From JAJECS01 sp965243625 (GTDB lineage: Bacteria; Chloroflexota; UBA11872): a stretch of DNA of 64,000 bases. The translations under genes were made by a program, and so were the position numbers. The notes below the pieces were generated by a model, which did not search any database, was not told the DNA's origin, and saw only the letters and a program-made list of their open reading frames with translations. Where the stretch lies: contig CBDEVI010000002.1 of assembly GCA_965243625.1 (NCBI GenBank), positions 1,550,001 through 1,614,000 on the forward strand. Direction: 5' to 3'. Positions 18,636 through 25,436 of this stretch are shown here, one piece after another. Each line of letters begins with the position of its first letter. Position 1 is the first letter of the stretch.

Positions 18636-19121
18636 ACGCCCGCTCGCCCCCCTGCGTCACCGATTTCCGTTGCCGATCGGCAACGGATGACCCGGACAAC
18701 GGATGCTTGGCGCAATCGGTGTGAAACGCAATGCATGTCGGATACAATGCATGTGGACCACATTGCTTGTCAAATGCAACGACTGGGAAAGGCAACCATT
18801 GCAAGCGCAACATCGTCGTTGGCGCTCGGCGCTGGCCCAGCGGCCAGGTGATGGCGGACGCGCTCGCCGCCGGCGGACGGCGACCGAAAACAAGCGGCGC
18901 GAGGTGGCGACGCCTCAGATTCCAGCCAGTCAGGCTCGGGAAACGCTCAACCGCGGACGGCGCTCCGTGCGCTGGGCGAGACCGCCGACGTCAACCGGAA
19001 TCTCGCTGCCGAGCGGTCGGTGGGGCCTCGGCTTGACGGCTTCGCGCCTATGCGCCCTCGGTCGGCGTCCGGCACGGCCGGCGTGCACAGCGTTTTATAA
19101 TCGCGTGTGGCCGACCACGGT
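18636..19121. other. Divergent intergenic region before the MarR gene
   Basis: About 490 bp between the giant surface-protein gene (-) and the MarR gene (+). Apart from the repeat at 18729-18754 and the Shine-Dalgarno sequence of the giant gene next to 18636, I see no supported gene. Short frames here have no recognisable protein content. Confidence 0.4.
18729..18754. promoter_or_regulatory. Tandem CAATGCATGT direct repeat, candidate operator
   Basis: CAATGCATGT occurs at 18729-18738 and again at 18745-18754, a 16-bp period, in an otherwise gene-free region before the giant gene (-). Each copy holds the palindrome ATGCAT. A related ACATTGCTTGTCAAATGCAA stretch follows. On the minus strand TTGACA (near 18770) could be a -35 box. 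The nearby MarR regulator is a candidate binder, by proximity only. Confidence 0.3.
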
Positions 19122-19604
19122 ATGACAGACCTGCAACAGCCCTCGCCCGGCGGTCAAGACTTCGGGCGAACGTCCGCACCTCCCTTTGGTCTAGGGGCGA
19201 TTAGTCTGTCCACCGCAATCATCAAGGCGTTGGCCGACGAGGCGGCGCCGTACGACATTCAACCCGTGGAGTTCAACCTCCTGCAGTACTGCTCGGAAAC
19301 CGGCGAGTGCACCGCGACGCAGCTGGCGCGGGTGCTGCCCATCGACGCCTCACGGATCAGCCGCATCGTGACCCGGCTGGTTGACAAGGGGCTCCTGCTC
19401 AGGCGCCGTCTGCCCCACGACCGGCGCACCGTGATGCTCAGTCTGACCGATGAGGGCACGCGCCTGGTTGCCGAGCTCGGCGAGCGTGTTGAGAGCTACC
19501 TCTTGAAGCTCTTAGAGGGCTATGACGAGGAAGTGCTGCGCATGGTCGAGTCCGTCACCGCACAAATGCGGGACAACTACGCGGCCATGATCGAAACCGA
19601 GTAG
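19122..19604 (+). CDS. MarR-family transcriptional regulator
   Basis: About 160 residues, the usual MarR length. The central winged helix reads ATQLARVLPIDASRISRIV (recognition helix) then VDKGLLLRRR and the wing DRRTVMLSLTDEG. Long helices on both sides would form the dimer interface. I prefer the ATG at 19122; a GTG at 19107 would add five residues. The protein likely binds an inverted repeat and responds to a small ligand or stress. It converges on the two methyltransferase genes and diverges from the giant surface-protein gene, so any of these, or itself, could be its target. Confidence 0.85.
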   Translation: MTDLQQPSPGGQDFGRTSAPPFGLGAISLSTAIIKALADEAAPYDIQPVEFNLLQYCSETGECTATQLARVLPIDASRISRIVTRLVDKGLLLRRRLPHDRRTVMLSLTDEGTRLVAELGERVESYLLKLLEGYDEEVLRMVESVTAQMRDNYAAMIETE

Positions 19605-19662
19605 CGCCAGCGGGCGCCGTGCCGATCCCGACCCCGCGCCGGCTGTGCGTCTCTTTTCGGGG

Positions 19663-20487
19663 CTACGGCTTGCTGGCGACGGCCTCGCCGAACGCGAGAT
19701 TGCAAATGGCCCCGGGATGGTCCTTCCACAGGACATAGGCCTCGCGAATCCGCTCGACGAGCTCGGGGGTCGACGCTCCGTATTTGATGGCCGCCTCCGT
19801 GATTTCGGGCGACAGGAACCATTGATTGGCGAAACCGAAGATGAACTCGATGTCCGCCGGCGTGCTGTAGACGTCCCACGATCCGGTGATCTGGATATGC
19901 GCGAACCCGGCCTCGACGAAATGGGTCTTGAGCTCCTTCCCAATCTGGGGATGCCCGTCGTCGGCCGCGAGCAGGTCCTCGAACATGTCCCACGCACTCC
20001 GGAGCACGCCGAAATTGGGCTGGTTGAAGCAGGACGCGCAAATCATCTCCCGGCAGGCAATGAGGCCGCCGGGTTTCAGCACGCGCTTCACCTCGGTCAG
20101 CACGGCGCCTGTGTCCGGAATGTGCATGAGCACGTTGTGGCAGTGGGCGACATCGAAAGAGTCGTCGTCGAACGGGAGGTTGGTCACGTCGCAGACGTGG
20201 AAGATCGCGTTCTCCCGCCCCTGTGATGCGGCGACGGCCCGGGCCAGCTCGATCTGCGACTCTTCCATGTCGACGCCGTGCAGCTCACCGGGATCGACGG
20301 CCTTGGCCAACCCCACCGAGATGGTGCCCGGTCCGCAGCCGAAGTCGAGCACGCGCAGGCCGGGCCGGAGATATGGCAGCAAATAGGCGGCGCTGGCCTC
20401 CGCCGTATAGCGCCGCAGGGACTCCAGCATCTCCTGGCTGAAGCCCATGGTGTAGTCGGGTGTCGCAGACATCCCATCAGTCATCAT
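19663..20487 (-). CDS. Class I SAM-dependent methyltransferase (copy 1)
   Basis: A 274-residue methyltransferase with a UbiE/Methyltransf_11-type Rossmann core. Motif I is VLDFGCGPGTISVGLA (about 47-62), the acidic ribose-binding end of beta2 is LHGVDMEESQIE, then CDVTNLPFDDDSFDVAHC (motif II/III region) and LKPGGLIACRE. The substrate is not evident. It is followed by no gene on its strand, and the upstream neighbour at 20586 is a paralogue that shares SATPDYTMG at the N-terminus, RPGLRVLDFGCGPGTISVGL and AADDGHPQ. The two came from tandem duplication and probably share a transcript. Confidence 0.85.
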   Translation of the reverse strand: MMTDGMSATPDYTMGFSQEMLESLRRYTAEASAAYLLPYLRPGLRVLDFGCGPGTISVGLAKAVDPGELHGVDMEESQIELARAVAASQGRENAIFHVCDVTNLPFDDDSFDVAHCHNVLMHIPDTGAVLTEVKRVLKPGGLIACREMICASCFNQPNFGVLRSAWDMFEDLLAADDGHPQIGKELKTHFVEAGFAHIQITGSWDVYSTPADIEFIFGFANQWFLSPEITEAAIKYGASTPELVERIREAYVLWKDHPGAICNLAFGEAVASKP

Positions 20488-20585
20488 CGTGTAACGGTCC
20501 CCTCTTGTTGTCGGCTATCCGCCCTGACACGTTGCCGGCAGCGGCGCGCTCCAGATACATGGAGTCAACGAGACGAGTGCGCCGG

Positions 20586-21422
20586 TCATTGCACTGGTTT
20601 GTTGGCGATCGCTTCCCCGTAGGCGAGGCCGCAGAAGGCCGCGGGATGGCTCTTCAACTTGCTGTAGGAGGTTCGGATGTCGTCGTAGAGCCCTCGTGAG
20701 ATGGCGCCGTATTTGATGGCCGCTTCGACGATCTCCTCGGACAGGAGGAATCGGTCGATGAGGTCATAGATGACGGCAATCTCCTTGGGTGTGCTGTAGG
20801 TGCTGAACGACGCGGACATGCGGACGTTCTCGAATCCGGCCGCCACGATGTGGCCCTTCATCTCCTTGCCCATCTGGGGATGCCCGTCGTCCGCCGCGAC
20901 GAGGTCTTCGAACAGATCCCACGATCGCCGCGTGCCGCCGAAATCGGGATACATGAAGCTCGATTCGCAAATCATCTCCCGGCACGAAACGATGCCGCCG
21001 GGCTTGAGGACGCGCTTCACCTCGGCGAGCACGGCACGCGTGTCCGGCACGTGGATGAGCAGGCGATGACCGTGGGCCACGTCGAAGTAGCCGTCCTCGA
21101 AGGGAAGGTCGGTCGCGTCCCCGACGTGGAACGACGCGTTCTCCAATTCGGCCGACTCGGCGGCGGTCCTCGCGAGGTCGACCTGGGACTCTTCCATGTC
21201 GATGCCGTGCAACTCGCCGGGCGCCACCGCCTCGGCCAGTCCCACCGAAATGGTGCCGGGCCCGCACCCAAAATCGAGCACGCGAAGGCCCGGCCGGAGA
21301 TAGGGCAGCAGATGCCGGGCGTGGGACTCCGCCGCCGCGCGACCCAGGGCGTCAACGGCGCCTGCGCCGTAGCCCATCGTGTAGTCCGGCGTTGCGGACG
21401 TCAGCGTCGCCATCGCCGTCAT
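20586..21422 (-). CDS. Class I SAM-dependent methyltransferase (copy 2)
   Basis: A paralogue of the gene at 19663, about 278 residues. It has motif I VLDFGCGPGTISVGLA, LHGIDMEESQVD, GDATDLPFEDGYFDVAHG and LKPGGIVSCREMIC. I chose the ATG at 21422 (start MTAMATL) because the sibling begins at a similar distance from SATPDYTMG; a TTG at 21452 would add ten residues. The C-terminal third, outside the Rossmann core, differs more between the copies than the SAM-binding half, as expected if substrates diverged. Function beyond methyl transfer is unknown. Confidence 0.83.
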   Translation of the reverse strand: MTAMATLTSATPDYTMGYGAGAVDALGRAAAESHARHLLPYLRPGLRVLDFGCGPGTISVGLAEAVAPGELHGIDMEESQVDLARTAAESAELENASFHVGDATDLPFEDGYFDVAHGHRLLIHVPDTRAVLAEVKRVLKPGGIVSCREMICESSFMYPDFGGTRRSWDLFEDLVAADDGHPQMGKEMKGHIVAAGFENVRMSASFSTYSTPKEIAVIYDLIDRFLLSEEIVEAAIKYGAISRGLYDDIRTSYSKLKSHPAAFCGLAYGEAIANKPVQ

Positions 21423-21502
21423 TGCGTCATCGAAGCCCCACTCTAGTATCAAGAAGTATACATAGCGTCAGCATTTCATGAACGGATCATATCGAGAAGG
21501 GA

Positions 21503-21537
21503 GGCGGCGAAAGGCGCCGCCCAGCGATCCATCGCTG
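21503..21537. promoter_or_regulatory. Adjacent hairpin and short dyad upstream of the methyltransferases
   Basis: GGCGGCG (21503-21509) pairs with CGCCGCC (21515-21521). Directly next, CAGCGAT (21522-21528) pairs with ATCGCTG (21531-21537) across two bases. They sit about 80-115 bp upstream of the copy-2 methyltransferase start on the minus strand. They may be an operator or a terminator of rightward or leftward transcription. Nothing else supports a role. Confidence 0.3.
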
Positions 21538-21678
21538 AGTCCAAACACACCTGATGTCGCTGGCGGTTGCAGCCCCAATCTCTTGGATCGGTCGTCTCAG
21601 AGGCGCCGGGCCGTTTGGCATTGGCCGGCCGCTCGATGGCGTTGACACCTCAGTCATGAATGCCTAACAATAGTGAAG

Positions 21679-21703
21679 TGCCAATTGTGAACACCAATTG
21701 GCA
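21679..21703. promoter_or_regulatory. Perfect 9-bp inverted repeat, 7-bp spacer
   Basis: TGCCAATTG (21679-21687) and CAATTGGCA (21695-21703) are perfect arms. Arm length and spacing suit a dimeric regulator site. It is 230 bp or more from any start codon, so its target is unclear. No T-run follows, so a terminator is less likely. Confidence 0.4.
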
Positions 21704-22002
21704 GATCCGCATGCACGGAGCGGCAAACGAGTGGTCCGCGGAGGTCTGAGGCAAGCACCCGAGTCAAGCGCTCACACACGCGGTGCAACGCGCGTCGCGG
21801 AATCTGAAGGCTTGCGAAGGGCGGCGCGTAGCGGCTTCGGCGGCATCCGCGGGGTCCGCAAACCCCGGCCAGGAGCCCGAAGACCAATTGCAGACATCGA
21901 ACTGACTTCGCCACTCACAGGGCGGCCGGCGGCAGGCAACCCCCAATCACCCGCAGTCCGAAGCTTTGCCGTCGGTCGCCTCACTTCTTCCTCGACGAGG
22001 CT

Positions 22003-22149
22003 ATGGAGGGCCTAAGCGCCGTCAACATCGCCACCGTCATCGTTATCGCTTGCTCCCTCACAGCCGTTATTGCCGCATCCGCCTACCAGTGGTTTTGCCA
22101 CGATCCCATTGACGACCTGCTGCATCGGGTCCGGAAGCACGATCGCTAA
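22003..22149 (+). CDS. Candidate 48-residue single-pass membrane peptide
   Basis: An ATG-started frame of 48 codons. It begins MEGLSAVN, continues with about 20 hydrophobic residues (IATVIVIACSLTAVIAASAY) and ends in a soluble tail with DPIDDLLHRVRKHDR. This is the layout of a small one-helix membrane protein. A GAGG lies only two bases before the ATG, which is too close for a good ribosome site. There is no recognised family, and it sits in a decayed region, so chance is a real alternative. Confidence 0.3.
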   Translation: MEGLSAVNIATVIVIACSLTAVIAASAYQWFCHDPIDDLLHRVRKHDR

Positions 22150-22299
22150 CAAGCGTCGTTCCGCCCCGACCCATGTCCGTCGGACGCGGGCGGCCCTGAA
22201 GTCCTGACCATGGTGGCGAACGCTAGGGCAGGTGGACGGGCGAGCGTAAGTCAAGCCGGCGCCCCTAGCGCGCCCGAGCCGCGCATCCACTGACGGGGC

Positions 22300-22635
22300 A
22301 TGCGGGGGCGCGGCCTCTCGCTGGAGGCGCCGTTGGGTGTGATGACCTTTCGCCACCTGAATGGGCATGAGCTCGACGTCGACGAGCGTTGCCGTACGCG
22401 CGGGCGCGCAATCTCACGGCTCGCGGTAATCGTTCGTGAATTGGCCCAAATTCGAATGCTCCATCTCAGCTTTACAACGGGTCGTGACGGAACAATGACC
22501 ATGCGCGACGAATTGAGCAGCCTCGTGCCTCCCGATCAGATCATTGAATCCCGCTTGGGCCCAGTGCTGGGCACCCATCTGGGGCCAAACGCCCTCTCGG
22601 TCGGGCTTACTCGGAGCCGTCCAACTCCCACCTAG
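22300..22635 (+). pseudogene. DegV-family protein, C-terminal remnant
   Basis: The frame ends with ESRLGPVLGTHLGPNALSVG, which matches the conserved C-terminal signature of DegV fatty-acid-binding proteins (family consensus about LGPVIGTHxGPGALGV). The preceding stretch, GHELDVDERCRTRGRAISRL, matches the family's region around RVRTRxRAxxxL. Homology begins near 22342, so only about 95 of roughly 280 residues remain. I found no N-terminal half in any frame upstream. DegV proteins hand bound fatty acids to a kinase; this remnant lacks most of the lipid pocket and is very probably dead. The first 14 residues of the frame look unrelated. Confidence 0.6.
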
Positions 22636-22690
22636 CCGGCGGCCGACTCAGCCGGTCACAACGCGCGCTTCGAACTGCCGATCTTCCTCG

Positions 22691-23383
22691 TCAACTCTCT
22701 TGGGGTGCGTTCACACGACTGGTATCCGAATCATCGAGCAATCCGTTCCGCACGGCCCAGACGACGATCTCCTGTTTCGAGCTGTAGCCCAACTTTTCCT
22801 GTATTCGATACATGGCGTTCCTGATGGTCAGGGGACTATTGCCTCGAGCCTTGGCAATCTCGGCATACGCCTTGCCGTGCGCGAACATGGTGAGTATTTC
22901 ACGCTCTCGCGCCGTGAGCTCCTGGGATTGCACCGGGCTGACGGACGGCGACGGACTACGCAGATCGGCGAATACCCGGCGAACGATTTCGATCGGTAGC
23001 CGCGAGCCGCCTTCGGCTACTTCGCGAACGGCCGCCAGAAAGTCCTCCTTGCCGGTGAATTTCTGCAGGTATCCGGTTGCGCCCGCGGCAACCGCGTTGA
23101 TGACCGCCTCCTCCTCCGTCGAAGCCGTCAGGATCAGGACCCGAGTCTCCGGTAGTGCGCTCATGACTTCCCGACATGCTTCAGCGCCATCCATGTTTGG
23201 CATGAGCACGTCCATGATCACGACATCCGGGACCAGCCGCACCGCCGCCTTCACGGACTCTGCGCCATCTCCGGCTTCTCCCACCACTCGGAAGCCGGTT
23301 GAATGTTCCAGGATCTCACGCAGCCCCTGTCGGACGATCGGATGATCGTCGACCAGCAGCACCTTGATCTCTTTCGCTTGCAA
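22691..23383 (-). CDS. NarL/LuxR-family response regulator
   Basis: A 230-residue regulator. The receiver (about 6-122) has Asp12/Asp13, phospho-acceptor Asp58 in VVIMDVLMPNMDG, Thr in LILTAS and Lys in GYLQKFTG. The C-terminal LuxR-type helix-turn-helix (about 155-218) opens with LTAREREILTMFAHG and contains NSPLTIRNAMYRIQEKLG. It begins four bases after the stop of its kinase, so the two form one operon with the kinase first. The DNA is lower in GC than the surrounding operons. The target genes are unknown. Confidence 0.9.
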   Translation of the reverse strand: MQAKEIKVLLVDDHPIVRQGLREILEHSTGFRVVGEAGDGAESVKAAVRLVPDVVIMDVLMPNMDGAEACREVMSALPETRVLILTASTEEEAVINAVAAGATGYLQKFTGKEDFLAAVREVAEGGSRLPIEIVRRVFADLRSPSPSVSPVQSQELTAREREILTMFAHGKAYAEIAKARGNSPLTIRNAMYRIQEKLGYSSKQEIVVWAVRNGLLDDSDTSRVNAPQES

Positions 23384-23387
23384 TTTG

Positions 23388-24614
23388 TCAATCCCCCTCT
23401 ATGGCGCGCTGTTTCGGAATGTGACAGATGACCGAGGTACCGCCACCAGCTTCACCTGATTCCACGGCAAGACTCCCTCCAATGCGTTCAGCGTCCAGGC
23501 GCATATTCGAGATTCCATGGCCACGGTCTTCGAAATCGTCCGGAAGCCCCTGGCCATCATCGGCCACCGACAGTTGAATACGCCCACCCGAGAACTCCAG
23601 CCCGACCGTCACATTCGATGCTTCGGCATGACGAAATGCATTGGTCAACGCATTGTGCGCAATCAGAAACAAGACGGAGCGAGTCTCAACATCCAGCGAC
23701 GGTTCTTCCCCCGATTGCTCGAGCCTCGCAGGTACAGACGTGATGGCTGTGAACGTGCGTATGTGAGTAGCCAGCACATCACTGATCATCTTGCCCTCGA
23801 AGATTCCACCCATGTTGAGCGGCCGACGCAATTCCCACATCGCAGATTTCGCGAGCGAGAGGGTCGCCTCGAGTGTCGACATCAATCTCGCATTGGACTT
23901 GTCAGCGAGATCAAGAGCTGACTCGATTCCCAGACTCACCATGTACGCCGATTGGGCTGTCGTATCGTGGATGGTTCGTGAGACGTCCATACGCTCCTCA
24001 AAGAGAATACGTTCACTTCTCACGGCCGCACGTCGGCGCATTTTCTCGATCCGGCTAATCAGATTCACTGTAATCACCACGATATACATTGCCAATATCC
24101 GTGCGAAAAGAGCCTTCTCATCCCGCACGTTCAAGTCGAGACCTTCGCCGGCGTATATACAGATTATTGAATACGATATCGCTACGATCGTCGTCCATAT
24201 TACCCACACCGCAATCGACGTCGACGCGACCGCAATGAGAGCAAGCGCCGGATAGTAGGCGACAAAGAAGAAGTGTTGGAACCCGCCGCCCACGACAATG
24301 ACACTCGAGATCAAGATCGCGTCAAGCGCGCTGGCCGCAAACATCCAGCGCCAGGTAATGGTCTTTCGCAGGAGTATCGCGCCGTGCAACCCGGCATTGA
24401 ATCCGATAAACACGATCAGAAGTCCCGCAAGCAGTGCGTACGGATAGGTCTCCTGATTAGGCCGATACGCAAGGAGCACAATGCAACCAAGTGCGAACAT
24501 CCACCTCGCCCAGACGGCTATTGTCGCGGCGTGCCTAATCTCATCTGGGTGCGTTCGGGCATTGCTTTCAAGCCACGATCGAATGTAGAGAGGGTATTCC
24601 TTCAGCTTAACCAA
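23388..24614 (-). CDS. LiaS/DegS-type (HisKA_3) sensor histidine kinase
   Basis: A 408-residue kinase. Residues about 35-190 hold five or six membrane helices with short loops, so sensing is probably in or near the membrane. A coiled linker leads to the HisKA_3 dimerisation helix with SRTIHDTTAQSAYM, His216 being the likely phospho-site. The ATPase domain has HNALTNAFRHA (N-box), VADDGQGLPDD (G1) and RGHGISNM (G2). The frame opens with TTG at 24614 just after an in-frame TAA, and no good Shine-Dalgarno is visible, so a start a few codons further in is possible. It pairs with the NarL-type regulator four bases downstream. Confidence 0.88.
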   Translation of the reverse strand: MVKLKEYPLYIRSWLESNARTHPDEIRHAATIAVWARWMFALGCIVLLAYRPNQETYPYALLAGLLIVFIGFNAGLHGAILLRKTITWRWMFAASALDAILISSVIVVGGGFQHFFFVAYYPALALIAVASTSIAVWVIWTTIVAISYSIICIYAGEGLDLNVRDEKALFARILAMYIVVITVNLISRIEKMRRRAAVRSERILFEERMDVSRTIHDTTAQSAYMVSLGIESALDLADKSNARLMSTLEATLSLAKSAMWELRRPLNMGGIFEGKMISDVLATHIRTFTAITSVPARLEQSGEEPSLDVETRSVLFLIAHNALTNAFRHAEASNVTVGLEFSGGRIQLSVADDGQGLPDDFEDRGHGISNMRLDAERIGGSLAVESGEAGGGTSVICHIPKQRAIEGD

Positions 24615-24740
24615 CGTTGTGCCCGCTTATTCTCGCGGTTCTACCACGTGTTTCGGGAATCATCGATACAATCGACGTTCGACTCACGCCACCGATCCAA
24701 CTTGCGGACAAGGCAATGTGTCTAGATCTAACTTGTGGCG

Positions 24741-24749
24741 TGGTACAAT
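24741..24749 (+). promoter_or_regulatory. Extended -10 promoter candidate
   Basis: TGGTACAAT fits the extended -10 pattern TGnTAnnaT; the -35 region is weak. Transcription would start near 24757, about 40-50 bases before the structured RNA candidate, and run towards the importer operon at 25437. Confidence 0.35.
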
Positions 24750-24794
24750 TCCTCCGGCCAAATTAGACAGTCCTATTCTACTGCGCTCGACTAA

Positions 24795-24872
24795 ATGTGA
24801 AAAGGTCTGATGATACCTATCGAAAAAGGTACCCAAAGACCCCGTAGCTAAGACGGGAAGCCGCAACCGGCG
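24795..24872 (+). ncRNA. c-di-GMP-I (GEMM)-like riboswitch candidate
   Basis: The layout resembles the GEMM aptamer. An outer stem GGTC (24804-24807)/GACC (24838-24841) has CAAAG at its 3' side, where GEMM has GCAAAG. An inner stem TACC/GGTA (24814-24817/24828-24831) caps a loop with CGAAA, the GNRA-like part. A second hairpin CCGT/ACGG (24842-24845/24853-24856) carries CTAA, like the GEMM tetraloop receptor. Then AAGCCG follows, as in the family's 3' end. Deviations are the lack of GCAAA before the inner stem and a short inner stem. The assignment is by eye; it may be a diverged variant or coincidence. Confidence 0.3.
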
Positions 24873-25436
24873 GTCGAGCGCGATGCACGCGGCAATTAGC
24901 TTCCACGACCATGGCAATGAGCGGGTGGGAATCGCGACGCATCGATAGGCCAGTAGCAGGTTCGTACTCGTAATTGCAGCTACCGTCCCCATCTGAGATT
25001 CGGTCGCCGTTGACAGTTCTTCAGTAGTGAACTCAACGGTCTCATCAGCTACCCAACGCGTCTCGGTAGCCATCGATACGAAGTCGGAGAAGGCCCCGAA
25101 GCCGGGGCGGCCGGGACCAGGCGGGCGCATGACGCTCCGCCTGCGACTTGAGGGCGGTGAAAATTGGCTGGACCTCGGCGCAGCGGTTGCGGGTGGACGT
25201 GCGATCTGGAACCGAGGAATGGGACCACCAGTGGTCGATGCGCCACTCGCCGCTCCCTCGTCGGCGTGCTCCACCAGCCCGCCCTCCGTTGACGGGCCAG
25301 ATCGTTTGGCCTGATACTTATTCGGCCTGCGGTAAATCGTCATCGAATAATTCACCTGCCGGTGAAGTGTCGCGTACCGCGGGCGCCTGCCGGCGCACGG
25401 GCCCATTTCGCGCATAGGTGCAGAGGGAGGACTCAA

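Larger units (their letters stand above)
21453..22690. other. Gene-poor relict region
   Basis: About 1.24 kb with no full-length gene. It holds a GGCGGCG/CGCCGCC hairpin (21503-21521), two dyads, a possible 48-residue membrane peptide (22003-22149) and a DegV C-terminal remnant (22300-22635). Base composition around 21640-21700 is richer in A/T than the neighbourhood. It reads like a decaying stretch between two active gene groups. Confidence 0.5.
24615..25436. other. Long non-coding region before the peptide importer
   Basis: About 820 bp between divergent genes. It carries a candidate extended -10 promoter (24741-24749), a structured c-di-GMP-I-like RNA candidate (24795-24872) and, at its right end, the strong AGAGGGAGGA ribosome site of the binding protein. 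The 24880-25420 stretch has no convincing gene; frames on both strands lack recognisable content. Confidence 0.5.

Noticed and set aside
25027..25314. 95-codon plus-strand open frame before the binding protein
   Set aside because: It has no ribosome site, no family pattern, and a Pro/Gly-rich composition expected by chance at this GC content.
24615..25436. Cobalamin riboswitch (GGGAAGCCGCAACCGG looked B12-box-like)
   Set aside because: The conserved B12 box and the other core segments are missing, and no cobalamin gene follows. The GEMM-like reading fits more positions.
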